Below, piece by piece: positions 1-9,526 of a stretch of DNA of 64,000 nucleotides (its first letter is position 1; every line of letters begins with the position of its first letter). This stretch comes from PFJX01 sp031426815 (GTDB lineage Bacteria; Pseudomonadota; Gammaproteobacteria; Burkholderiales; Thiobacillaceae): positions 1 to 64,000 of the forward strand of contig JASJPG010000066.1 of assembly GCA_031426815.1 (NCBI GenBank), written 5' to 3'. Position numbers and translations under genes: made by a program. The notes below the pieces were generated by a model, which saw nothing but the letters and a program-made list of their open reading frames with translations, did not search any database and was not told the origin of the DNA.

Positions 1-2
1 AC

Positions 3-3000
3 GGAACGGTAGCAACAGCGCCGACCTTGAGCCTGGATGAAGTCACCCCCGGCGTAGACACCACGCCGCCGACGCTTTCTGTCGCCGCCGTTGGCGACGG
101 CAACCTGACCGCGAGCGAGGCCAGCGCAGTTGGTGGCATCGTCGAGGTGACGGCCGAGAGCGGCGCCGTCGTCAGCGTGCTCCTCACCGGCGTAGGCGGC
201 CAGGTCACCAAGGCGTTCACCGGTGACGGCACTGCACAGGCCGTCACGCTGGATGCAAACGATCTGACCACGCTGGGCGAAGGTGCGGTCACCGTCGCCA
301 CCACCGCCACCGACGCGTTCAACAACGTCAGCAGCGACAGCGCCGGCGGTTTCATTCTTGACACGATTTCGCCCGAACTCACGGTAGCCACGGCTGGCGA
401 TGGCGAGCTGACCGCTGCCGAAGCGGCAACAGGCGTCGTCAGCGTCACCGCCGAAACCGGCGCCGCAGTCAGCGTGGTGCTCACCGGCAGCCTCGGCCAG
501 GTCACCAAAGAGCTCACCGGCACCGGTGTCAGCCAGACCGTTACCCTCGCTGCCGGCGATCTCACCACCCTGGGTGACGGCGCCGTCTCGGTTGCCACCA
601 GTGCAACCGACGCCGCCGGCAATATCGCGACCAGTGCCGATGGCGCTTTCAACCTGGACACCAGCGCACCGATTCTGGCCAGCGCCATTGTTAACGGCGA
701 TGTGCTGACCCTGACCTATACCGAAGCCAATGCGCTGGATGGCGTCAACATGGCCGCCACCGGCGATTTCACGGTGCTGGTCAACGCCAACCCGGTCGCG
801 GTGAACGCGGTTGCCGTCAATGGCAATGTGGTGAACCTTACCCTGGCCAGCCCCGTGGCGAACGGCAGCAGCATGAGCGTGAGCTATACCGGTTCCGGCG
901 CCACCGCCATTCAGGACACGGCCGGCAACGACGCCGCCACGCTGAGCGACCAGAGCGTCAACGTGCCCAACGGCAACCTGGCCGATGGCTATATCCGCGA
1001 CGCCCACATCTATATCGATACCACTGGCGACGGCGTCGGCGACTTCGACACCGGCGTCACCACCAACGCCAGCGGCAACTTCTTCCTGCCGCCGGGCACA
1101 CCGGTCGGCACCATCATCGCCATCGGCGGCGTCAACATCGACACCGGCGTACCCAACACCCTCATCTACAAGGCCCCGGCCGGCTCCACCACGGTCAGCC
1201 CGCTGACCACATTGGTACAGACCTACGCGGATACCAACGGCGTCTCCGCCACCGATGCGGAAACCGCCGTCCAGGACGCGCTCGGTCTGCCCGCCGGCGT
1301 CGATTTGCTGACCTTCGATCCGCTTGCCGCGTCCCCTTCCGATGCGGATGCGGTGGCGGTGCAGAAAGCGGCCGCGCAGATCGCCACCATCGCCACGCTG
1401 GCAGCCTCCGCGCCGGCGGTAGGTTCTACCGGCGATCAAGCCGCGCAGCAAGTGTTCGACAACCTGGTCAACACGGTCACCGCCCCCGCGGCCACGGTCG
1501 ATTTGTCCGATGCCGCCACTTCCACCGCGCTTCTGGGCGACAGAACCACCATCGCCGATACCGACGTATCCGATGCCACAACCGCCATCGGCAACGCCAC
1601 CGACTTCAGCGAAATCTCCCTGGCCCAGGCCGAAGCGCTGGACGCCATTGCTCCCGCCGCCCCGATTGCCGCACCCGACCTGCTCGCCGGCTCCGATTCC
1701 GGCCCCGTGAACATCGACGACATCAGCAGCGACACCACGCCCAGCGTGCGCGTGCGCTTCAACACCGACGCCACCGACGGCAGCGCTGCCGTGGCCGGCG
1801 ATACCGCCAAGGTTTTCGACGGCGCGAATCTGATCGGCAGCGGCATCATCAGCGCCGACGATATCGCCAACGGTTTCATCGACATCACCACCAGCACGCT
1901 GGCCGATGGCGTGCATGGGCTCACCGCTACGCTTACCGACAGCGCCGGCAACGTAGGCAGCGCGTCAGCCGCGTTGAGCTTGAACATTGATATTTCCGCT
2001 CCGTCCATCAGCATCGGCGGCATCGCGCTTTCCAACGACAGCGGCGGCAGCGCAAGCGATTTCCTGACCAAAGTGGCGGCGCAGACCATCACCGCCACGC
2101 TCTCCGGACCGTTGGCAGGTGACCACTTGTACGGTTCGACCAACGGCGGCGTCACCTGGAGCGACATCACCGGCAGCGTCAGCGGCACCAGCCTGGCCTG
2201 GAGCACGAACCTGCGCAACGGCGCCAACAGCCTGCAATTCAAGGTCAGCGACAGCGCCGGCAACGATGGCGCGGTAGCCAGCCAGGTCTACACGCTGGAT
2301 ACCGTCCTGCCCACCCTGGCCGTGGCCAGTGTCGGCGATGGCAATCTGAGCATTACCGAAGCCACTGGCGTGGCCGGGGTCGTCACGGTCAACGCGGAAG
2401 CCAATGCCAACATCAGCGTGGTTTTCACCGGCCAATCCGGCAGCGTCAGTAAAAACCTGACCGGCAACGGCGGCGATCTTGCCGTCACCCTGACCTCCGG
2501 CGATCTCACCACGCTGGGCAACGGCGCGGTCGCTGTCGCCACCACCGCAACCGATGCCGCCGGCAATGCCCGCTTCAGCGCCGTCGGCGGCTTCAACCTG
2601 GATACCCTCGCACCCGCCGCGCCGGTCATCCAGGCTGTGGCAACCGACAACGTCGTCAATGCCGCCGAGAAGACCGCCGGTGTGTCAGTCTCCGGTTCCG
2701 CCCAGTCAGGCGCCAGCGTCGTCGTTACCTGGGGCGATACAACCCATACCGTCACCGCCGTCGGCGGCGCCTGGACCGCCCAATTCTCCAGCGGCGAAAT
2801 TCCCGTCGACGGGGCTTACACCATCAGCGCCGTCGCCACCGACGCCGCCGGCAACGTCGGCACCGCCGGCACGCGCGCGGTCACGGTCGATAGCGCGGCT
2901 CCGGCCGCGCCCATCGTGGCGCCCGCCGACAGCACGGTGATTGCGCTTGACGGCGCGCTCTACCTCAACAACGGGCAAATCAATGTCAGCGGCCTGGAAA

Positions 3001-6000
3001 CGGGCGCCACCTGGCAATACTCGCTGGATGGCGGCGCCAACTGGCAGAACGGTAGCGGTGCCAGCTTCACCCTATCCAATGGCAGCTATGGCTCGGAAGT
3101 TCAGGTACGCCAGATCGATCAGGCCGGGAACGTGGGTGCGCCGGACATCAACGACGGCGACCCGATCATTGTCGACACCATCGCCCCTTCCTTCGTCAGC
3201 GCCCAAGTCGATGGCGCCACCCTGACGCTCAACTACGACGGCCCGCTGGATAGCCTCCATCCCGCCGCCACCGGGGCTTTCACCGTATCGGTCAACGGTT
3301 CGGCACGTAGCGTCAGCAACATCGCGGTCAGCGGCAATGCGGCCACGCTGACCCTGGCATCCGCGGTTGCCAGCGGCGACTCCGTCACCATCGGTTACAG
3401 CGACCCGAGCGTCGGCGACGATGTCAATGCCATGCAGGATGTGGCCGGCAACGATGCCGCCAATCTGTCCAGTACCGCGGTGACCAACACCACCACCGGC
3501 GGTGCCGATGTGACCGCGCCGACCCCGATCAGCGCCACGGTCAACGGCAACGTCCTTACCGTCACGTTCAGCGAAGCGCTGGACCCGGCGCATCAACCCT
3601 CGACCAGCTATTTCCAGGTGACGGTCACCACTTCGCTCAATACCTCTCCGCGCAACATCGTCGGCGGCAGTTTCAGCGGAGACACGGGCACGCTGATCCT
3701 GGGTAGCCCGGTGGCCAGCGGCGATACGGTCACCCTCAGCTACACCGACCCGTCCGCCGGCAATGACACCTACGCTATCCAGGATGCTGTCGGCAATGAC
3801 GCCGGCAGTGTCAGCGGTCAGGCCGTCGCCAACCTCACCTCGACCAACACCAGCACGCCCAGCCTGGTCGCGGCCAGCTTCACTGAAACCGCCACCGCTT
3901 CGGTCACGCTCACGTTTAACGAGGCAATGCAGGCCAGCAACGTGGGCAACCTGATCCTGCTCAAGAACGGTAGCGGCAGCAACATTCTCACCGGCCTCTC
4001 CGGCATCGACGGCGGCGCGGTGACCTTCACCACCGACGCCACGCTGGTAGCCACGGACTATGTGGTGTTCACCTATCAGGGCGGTGGCGACCTGCGCGAT
4101 TTGTCCAACAATTACGTCGGTTCCAACACCGTGGTGATCGGCGGCAGCGGCGCCAACACCGTCAACTTGAACGAGATCGACTGGAGCATTTACACCACAC
4201 CGATCACGATCCGCGGCAACGGCGGCGCGGATGTCCTCACCGGCAGCAGCAACAACGGCGACATCATCGTGGGCGGCGGCGGTGGCGACATGCTCAACAG
4301 CGGCTGGGGCGCGGACCGCATCAACCTCGGTGAATCCACCCGCGCCAGCGATACCGTGCGGGTCTACAGCGATCCCTGGGAAAGCAGCAGTTCAGCCTAT
4401 AACCCCGACATGGTTTTTGGCTTCGACGTCTCCAGTTCCGGTGTAGGTGCAGCCAGCAGCAACGACAAGCTGGATCTCCCCTCCGGCAGCATCGCCGCCA
4501 ACGCCAGCCATGTGAATGGCGCCGACTTCGGCAGCTTGGCGCAACACAGCATCGCCGACGGCATCCTCAGCTTCGAGGACGTTAACGGCAATGCGATCCT
4601 GATCGACACCGGCAACCTCAAGGATGCCACCGACTATCTGCTATCCAATCTGACTCAGGTCGGCACCAGCATTGGCTTCGGCTATGACAATGACGGCAAC
4701 GGCCATGCCGACAGTTTGTTCGTGTTCCACACCCAGGGCGGCGGCGACCAGGAAAACGCCATGATCCTGCTGGCTGGCGTCAACGGCGCTACGCTGGGCA
4801 ACAGCGCCGGCCAGAACGTGCTGCAGATCGTCGATAGCATGGGCCCCGGCCTCAACGACGCGGATTTCAGCGGCAATACGCTGAACCTGTATTTCACCGA
4901 GTCGGTAGCCAGTCACGATTTTGCCGGCATCACGCTGCAGAAGGGCAACGGCGCCAGCCTGAGCGCACTGACCCCGACGGGCGCCTCGAACAGCGGCAAT
5001 CAGATCGCCGTGTCGCTGCTCAACGCCAACCTGACCGGTAGCGACTATGTCCTGATCACGCCGAGCGACCGCGCCCACCAAAGCGCCACCGACGGCGTCG
5101 GTAATCAAGGAATGCTGTTCAGTGACCATGAAGCTGGCGGTGCCATCGGCGGTAGCGGCGATACCGTGATCGATCTTTCCGCTCTCACCGGCACCTATTT
5201 CCTGTACGACCCGGATGGCGGCAACGATACGCTCACCGGTAACGGCAGCGATAACGAGTTGGAGGGGAGCATCGGCAACGATAGTCTTGTCGGTAATGAC
5301 GGCAATGATAAGTTGAACGGCGGCACTGGCGCGGACAGCCTGAACGGTGGCGCGGGTGCGGATTCATATCGTTTCGAGCAAGGCGACTCCACGCCGGTGG
5401 TATTCGCCGATGGCGACAGCAATGGCCTGGACGACGGCGACACCTTCAGCTTCACCGGCGGCGCAGATGTCATCGCTGGCAGCGGCTTTAACGTGACCGG
5501 CCAGGATGGCGACCGTATCGAACTGAGCTCCGGCATCCCCAACCAGAGTCTGACGGTCATGGCGGGCGACACACCCAGCAACGGTATGGTCACCGACCAA
5601 AGCTATACAAAGGCACGCGGCGACTACAACAGCGGCACCGGCATCTTCACGCTGAACGCGGCCAGTGGCGCCGACATACTTTCCCTCTATGACGGTAACA
5701 GCGCGGTCGGCGCAGTCAGTCAGACGGCTATCGTCATTCAGGGCGTCAGCTACAACGAGTTGCAAACAGACGGTTATGGCCACGCCTGGCTTGCCGGCAA
5801 CGCGGCGACTCCCGTCATCTTCAGCAACGGCGGCGGCGCAACGGCCAACCTGAACGTGGCGGAAAACACCACTGCCGTCACCACGGTATCCGCCAGCGAC
5901 GCCGACGGCGGCGTGCTCAACTACAGCATCGCCGGCGGCGCCGACGCGGCGATGTTCGGCATCAATTCAACAACCGGCGCGCTTTCCTTCATCAATGCGC

Positions 6001-9000
6001 CTAACTTTGAATCCCCCACCGATAGCGGCGGCAACAACGTCTACGACGTCATGGTCCAGGTCAGCGACGGCATCTTCAGCGACAGCCAGGCCATCGCGGT
6101 GACGGTGACGGACATCAATGAAAACGCGCCCCCCGCAACGCTCGTTCTGGGCACTGGCGCATCCAGTCTCTCCCTCATCAATCCCGCGGTACTGGATGGC
6201 AAGGTTTATTACTACGTGGATCGCTCGGGCGATGGCAGCAACGCCGGCGATGACACCTTCTACCATTTCGAAGTGGATCAACTGTTCAACGGCGGCGACG
6301 ACACGGTGGATACCCAGCCAGCCGGCGCCGTCGCGGGTGTGGATGATGCGAGAACCTACCTCGCCGGCGACTACACCGTGGTCTTGCCTACCCAGACCGA
6401 ATTGCATGCACTGTTCGCAGTCCAGGGTTCGCCGGATGGATGGATCAATGGCCTCTATCTGTCCTCAACCCTGCAATCCCCCGGATTCCACTACCGCGAA
6501 AACACCAATGGCGGTGCCGGACTGGCGGCGGATTCCGCCGGCAATTCGCTGGCGGTTCAGATACTGTTTGGCGGCAGCGTCGGCGACACCGCCTCGCCGA
6601 TCAGTACCGGCGCCAGCTTTACCAACACTGCCAATTCCGTCATTACGATGACATTTGACGAGGCGGTGACTGCCAGTGGCCTCAACGGAGTCAGCTTCAG
6701 CCTGAATCCCTCCGATGCAAATGGATGGCAAGGCACGCCGCTCGGCATTACCGTCAGCGGTCTGGGTACAAGCAGCGTGAACTTCAACACCAACGCGACC
6801 TTGTCCAGCACGGACGTGGTGCGCATGCGTTATGACGGGTCGGGCGATTTGCGTGATTTGTCGAACAATACCGTGCCTTCCGGTGAAATCTGGATCGGCG
6901 GCTCCGGCAACATCGACATTGATCTGGATTGGTACTGGACCGACTTCCCAGTGGCGCTGCACGGCAACGGCGGCATGGACCATCTGGTTGGCACGGAACG
7001 CAACGACGTGGTGATCGATGGCGGCGGCACGGATACGCTGTTGGGCGGCGGTGGCGCCGACATCATCCGTTTGGTCGAGAACGGCAGTGACGAGCTTTAC
7101 GCCAGGGATGTGGTGAAGATCGGATTGGGCGAGAGCCCGGCAACGGGCGTTGCGTTTGCAAACGCAGCCGGAGTCGATTTCGACATCGTGATGGGGGCGC
7201 TGACATCGCCCACGGGCACCGGATTCGACATCGCATCCGCCACGATCGCCAACCATGATGTGCTCGACTTGCCGTCCAATACCATCGCCGGCGACGTTTC
7301 GCATATCGATGGCATCGACTCGGGCGTGTTGGCCCAGCACAGCATCAGCAACGGCATTCTTACGTTCGAATCCGCCGCCAATGTCGCCACGCCGATCGAC
7401 TTGAGCAATGCGGAAGCGGCGATCAACTATCTGGAACTGAACATCACCAACCACACCACGGTGGCGTTCGAGATCGATACGGATGGCGATGGCGGTGTGG
7501 ATTCGCTGATCGTGTTCCAGGATGAGGGCACGATCCCTCTGTTTGGGAATGTATCGACTCCCGATGTCGCAGTGGTTCTTGCCGGCATTACGGGTGCCAC
7601 GCTGGCTACGACCGCCGGCGCGAACGTGGTGCAGATCCAGGATACGCAAGCACCCGAGCCGGTCGGTGAGGCGCTTTCCAACGATGGCTTCGATCTGAAC
7701 TTCACCGAAAATGCCTTTGCCACGACCGGCGTCGCGTTGTCGATGTCAAAAAATGGCGTCACGCCGATGACGATTACCAGTGTCGGTGGCAACGGTACGA
7801 CTTCGTTGCAGATCCATACCAACCAGACCCTGCTGGCCACGGATTGGGTGTTGATGGATTACAACGGGTCGGACACGACCAACGGCGTTCACGACGCAGC
7901 CGGCAATGTGCTGCTGGATGACGAGCCGGGGTCCGGTGGCTTTATCCATGGCGGCAGCGGCAATAACAGCATCGATCTTTCCGCGCAGGTGGACGGCACC
8001 TACTTCGACATCAATGGCAACGCGGGCGACGATACGTTGATCGGCGGCGCGGGGGGGGATCGGATTGCCGGCGGCGCCGGCGCCGATACCCTGACCGGCG
8101 GCGCTGGCAGCGACGACTTCGGCATCGATCAAGGCGATTCGCCTGCGGTCACCAGCATGAGTCTGGGCGGCGATGGAGTGCTCAACACCGGCGACACCTT
8201 CAGCTTCGCCAATGGTGTCGACCGCATTACCGATCTGTCCAGCGACGAGGGTATTGATCTGGGTGTGCAGCTTTCTGACGTGTTCGGCGGTTCGGGTGGT
8301 CTCAGTTTCATGGGCAGTGTGCCTGCCAACGGTCTTGCCACCGACCAGGGCTATTTCGCGGTGCAGGGCAATTACGTCGGCGGAACCTTCACCGTCGACG
8401 CGACGACCGGCACCGACACCTTGATCGTCTGGGACGGCGACTCCAGCAGCGCGGTGAGCCAGACCGGCATCGTGCTTTCCGGCGTCCAGGCCGCCGATCT
8501 GCAGTTGGGAGGCAACTCCATCGGCCTGATGGTGACCTCCGGGCTCTCCAACGGAGACGACACCTATCAGCTGCCGGCGCCCAGTGTCCTGGAAGCATCG
8601 GTCGACGCACTGGCCGGCAGCGATACGCTGGCCTTTGCGTTCTTCCCGGACATGATCGTGCCGGCTGGCGATGGCTTGTACTTCGGCGAACAACTCGACC
8701 CCGCCAGCATCGATGCCTCCGCGCCCGTGTTCCAGTTGAGCAGCCTAACCGAAACCAGCTACCACCTGAGCGGCATCCACGATGTCCTGGCGGCACAGCC
8801 GGTGGTCGACTACGACATTACGCTGCAAAACTTCGAACTCTTGCGCTTCGACGATGGCACGAACGCTCTGGACATCGACCTCGCCAACGACATCGGCACG
8901 GTGGATGCGAGCCAAGCAGTCAATGGCGTGCTGGACGGCAACACGCTCGCCGCGAGCTACCAGTTCGCCAGCTATGGGCTGGATGAGAGCGTCCACACGG

Positions 9001-9296
9001 TGATCGGCGCCGCCGCGATAGCGGAAACGGTGGGCTTGGACTTTTTAGGCCTCAGCAAAATCCAGATGAACATGGATAATTCCGGAGTTGACCCGGTCTG
9101 GCGTTTCACCGATGCGGCCAACGAAGTATTCAACCTGTCCCAGATCGGCAACGCTTGGGCAGTCGACTACGCAAGCAATGGCACCGGGCCCGACGTCACG
9201 CTGAGCAATATCGAGTATGTGGCGGTTCTCAACGGTCTCGACGAAGTCCTGCTCCGCTTGAGCCTTGAGCCCTCACTGCCGCTAGTCATCGTCTGA
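3..9296 (+). CDS. Giant RTX adhesin with Ig-like, SwmB and cadherin-like domains (5' partial)
   Basis: The reading frame is open from base 3, so the true start lies left of the window; at least 3097 codons are visible. Numbering from the TTG at 27, the order is: repeated Ig-like units beginning with DTTPPTLSVA-type linkers (about 1-215 and again near 760-850), SwmB-like domains (about 215-320, 1050-1270), a segment with VSPLTTLV near 390, further Ig-like units, a large module (about 1275-1600), a Ca-binding RTX block (about 1725-1790), a cadherin-like domain (about 1930-2035), an unassigned segment (2035-2190), a second copy of the large module (about 2190-2540) and a second RTX block (about 2660-2695). 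No C-terminal cassette like that of the neighbouring RTX genes is present; the end is a separate sequence ending LPLVIV. By family it is a type I-secreted surface or extracellular protein, probably adhesive. The exact ligand is unknown. Confidence 0.85.
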   Translation, partial: GTVATAPTLSLDEVTPGVDTTPPTLSVAAVGDGNLTASEASAVGGIVEVTAESGAVVSVLLTGVGGQVTKAFTGDGTAQAVTLDANDLTTLGEGAVTVATTATDAFNNVSSDSAGGFILDTISPELTVATAGDGELTAAEAATGVVSVTAETGAAVSVVLTGSLGQVTKELTGTGVSQTVTLAAGDLTTLGDGAVSVATSATDAAGNIATSADGAFNLDTSAPILASAIVNGDVLTLTYTEANALDGVNMAATGDFTVLVNANPVAVNAVAVNGNVVNLTLASPVANGSSMSVSYTGSGATAIQDTAGNDAATLSDQSVNVPNGNLADGYIRDAHIYIDTTGDGVGDFDTGVTTNASGNFFLPPGTPVGTIIAIGGVNIDTGVPNTLIYKAPAGSTTVSPLTTLVQTYADTNGVSATDAETAVQDALGLPAGVDLLTFDPLAASPSDADAVAVQKAAAQIATIATLAASAPAVGSTGDQAAQQVFDNLVNTVTAPAATVDLSDAATSTALLGDRTTIADTDVSDATTAIGNATDFSEISLAQAEALDAIAPAAPIAAPDLLAGSDSGPVNIDDISSDTTPSVRVRFNTDATDGSAAVAGDTAKVFDGANLIGSGIISADDIANGFIDITTSTLADGVHGLTATLTDSAGNVGSASAALSLNIDISAPSISIGGIALSNDSGGSASDFLTKVAAQTITATLSGPLAGDHLYGSTNGGVTWSDITGSVSGTSLAWSTNLRNGANSLQFKVSDSAGNDGAVASQVYTLDTVLPTLAVASVGDGNLSITEATGVAGVVTVNAEANANISVVFTGQSGSVSKNLTGNGGDLAVTLTSGDLTTLGNGAVAVATTATDAAGNARFSAVGGFNLDTLAPAAPVIQAVATDNVVNAAEKTAGVSVSGSAQSGASVVVTWGDTTHTVTAVGGAWTAQFSSGEIPVDGAYTISAVATDAAGNVGTAGTRAVTVDSAAPAAPIVAPADSTVIALDGALYLNNGQINVSGLETGATWQYSLDGGANWQNGSGASFTLSNGSYGSEVQVRQIDQAGNVGAPDINDGDPIIVDTIAPSFVSAQVDGATLTLNYDGPLDSLHPAATGAFTVSVNGSARSVSNIAVSGNAATLTLASAVASGDSVTIGYSDPSVGDDVNAMQDVAGNDAANLSSTAVTNTTTGGADVTAPTPISATVNGNVLTVTFSEALDPAHQPSTSYFQVTVTTSLNTSPRNIVGGSFSGDTGTLILGSPVASGDTVTLSYTDPSAGNDTYAIQDAVGNDAGSVSGQAVANLTSTNTSTPSLVAASFTETATASVTLTFNEAMQASNVGNLILLKNGSGSNILTGLSGIDGGAVTFTTDATLVATDYVVFTYQGGGDLRDLSNNYVGSNTVVIGGSGANTVNLNEIDWSIYTTPITIRGNGGADVLTGSSNNGDIIVGGGGGDMLNSGWGADRINLGESTRASDTVRVYSDPWESSSSAYNPDMVFGFDVSSSGVGAASSNDKLDLPSGSIAANASHVNGADFGSLAQHSIADGILSFEDVNGNAILIDTGNLKDATDYLLSNLTQVGTSIGFGYDNDGNGHADSLFVFHTQGGGDQENAMILLAGVNGATLGNSAGQNVLQIVDSMGPGLNDADFSGNTLNLYFTESVASHDFAGITLQKGNGASLSALTPTGASNSGNQIAVSLLNANLTGSDYVLITPSDRAHQSATDGVGNQGMLFSDHEAGGAIGGSGDTVIDLSALTGTYFLYDPDGGNDTLTGNGSDNELEGSIGNDSLVGNDGNDKLNGGTGADSLNGGAGADSYRFEQGDSTPVVFADGDSNGLDDGDTFSFTGGADVIAGSGFNVTGQDGDRIELSSGIPNQSLTVMAGDTPSNGMVTDQSYTKARGDYNSGTGIFTLNAASGADILSLYDGNSAVGAVSQTAIVIQGVSYNELQTDGYGHAWLAGNAATPVIFSNGGGATANLNVAENTTAVTTVSASDADGGVLNYSIAGGADAAMFGINSTTGALSFINAPNFESPTDSGGNNVYDVMVQVSDGIFSDSQAIAVTVTDINENAPPATLVLGTGASSLSLINPAVLDGKVYYYVDRSGDGSNAGDDTFYHFEVDQLFNGGDDTVDTQPAGAVAGVDDARTYLAGDYTVVLPTQTELHALFAVQGSPDGWINGLYLSSTLQSPGFHYRENTNGGAGLAADSAGNSLAVQILFGGSVGDTASPISTGASFTNTANSVITMTFDEAVTASGLNGVSFSLNPSDANGWQGTPLGITVSGLGTSSVNFNTNATLSSTDVVRMRYDGSGDLRDLSNNTVPSGEIWIGGSGNIDIDLDWYWTDFPVALHGNGGMDHLVGTERNDVVIDGGGTDTLLGGGGADIIRLVENGSDELYARDVVKIGLGESPATGVAFANAAGVDFDIVMGALTSPTGTGFDIASATIANHDVLDLPSNTIAGDVSHIDGIDSGVLAQHSISNGILTFESAANVATPIDLSNAEAAINYLELNITNHTTVAFEIDTDGDGGVDSLIVFQDEGTIPLFGNVSTPDVAVVLAGITGATLATTAGANVVQIQDTQAPEPVGEALSNDGFDLNFTENAFATTGVALSMSKNGVTPMTITSVGGNGTTSLQIHTNQTLLATDWVLMDYNGSDTTNGVHDAAGNVLLDDEPGSGGFIHGGSGNNSIDLSAQVDGTYFDINGNAGDDTLIGGAGGDRIAGGAGADTLTGGAGSDDFGIDQGDSPAVTSMSLGGDGVLNTGDTFSFANGVDRITDLSSDEGIDLGVQLSDVFGGSGGLSFMGSVPANGLATDQGYFAVQGNYVGGTFTVDATTGTDTLIVWDGDSSSAVSQTGIVLSGVQAADLQLGGNSIGLMVTSGLSNGDDTYQLPAPSVLEASVDALAGSDTLAFAFFPDMIVPAGDGLYFGEQLDPASIDASAPVFQLSSLTETSYHLSGIHDVLAAQPVVDYDITLQNFELLRFDDGTNALDIDLANDIGTVDASQAVNGVLDGNTLAASYQFASYGLDESVHTVIGAAAIAETVGLDFLGLSKIQMNMDNSGVDPVWRFTDAANEVFNLSQIGNAWAVDYASNGTGPDVTLSNIEYVAVLNGLDEVLLRLSLEPSLPLVIV

Positions 9297-9306
9297 CCCC
9301 GCGTAA

Positions 9307-9335
9307 GCAGGACGGCGCCGGTTGCGTCGTCCTGC
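9307..9335 (+). terminator. Possible hairpin terminator after the giant RTX gene
   Basis: An 8-bp perfect stem (GCAGGACG / CGTCCTGC) with a 13-base loop lies 10 bases after the stop codon. Only a weak T-run follows, so it may be a weak terminator or an RNA-stabilising hairpin. Confidence 0.35.
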
Positions 9336-9360
9336 GTATTTGACTGCACGATGCGCGAGC

Positions 9361-9444
9361 ATCGCGCCTTGGAAGGCGCTCCTACGCCCTCCCTGTGCGA
9401 TTAGCCGGAGTCCTACCGTGTAGGAGCGCCTTCCAAGGCGCGAT
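9361..9444. repeat. REP-like inverted pair, family 1
   Basis: A reverse copy (9361-9385) and a forward copy (9420-9444) of the palindrome GTAGGAGCGCCTTCCAAGG followed by CGCGAT face each other across 34 bases. The same unit recurs near 12867, 23333, 39134, 42927 and 47345, almost always outside genes. The form resembles REP/REPIN elements of Pseudomonas. Confidence 0.85.
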
Positions 9445-9526
9445 TGAGCCGGATGGCTATCGCAACAAGAACCCCGCACCTACGATGACCGGTAGACTTG
9501 GGTTTTTCGCTTGAGAGCGAGCTCGT

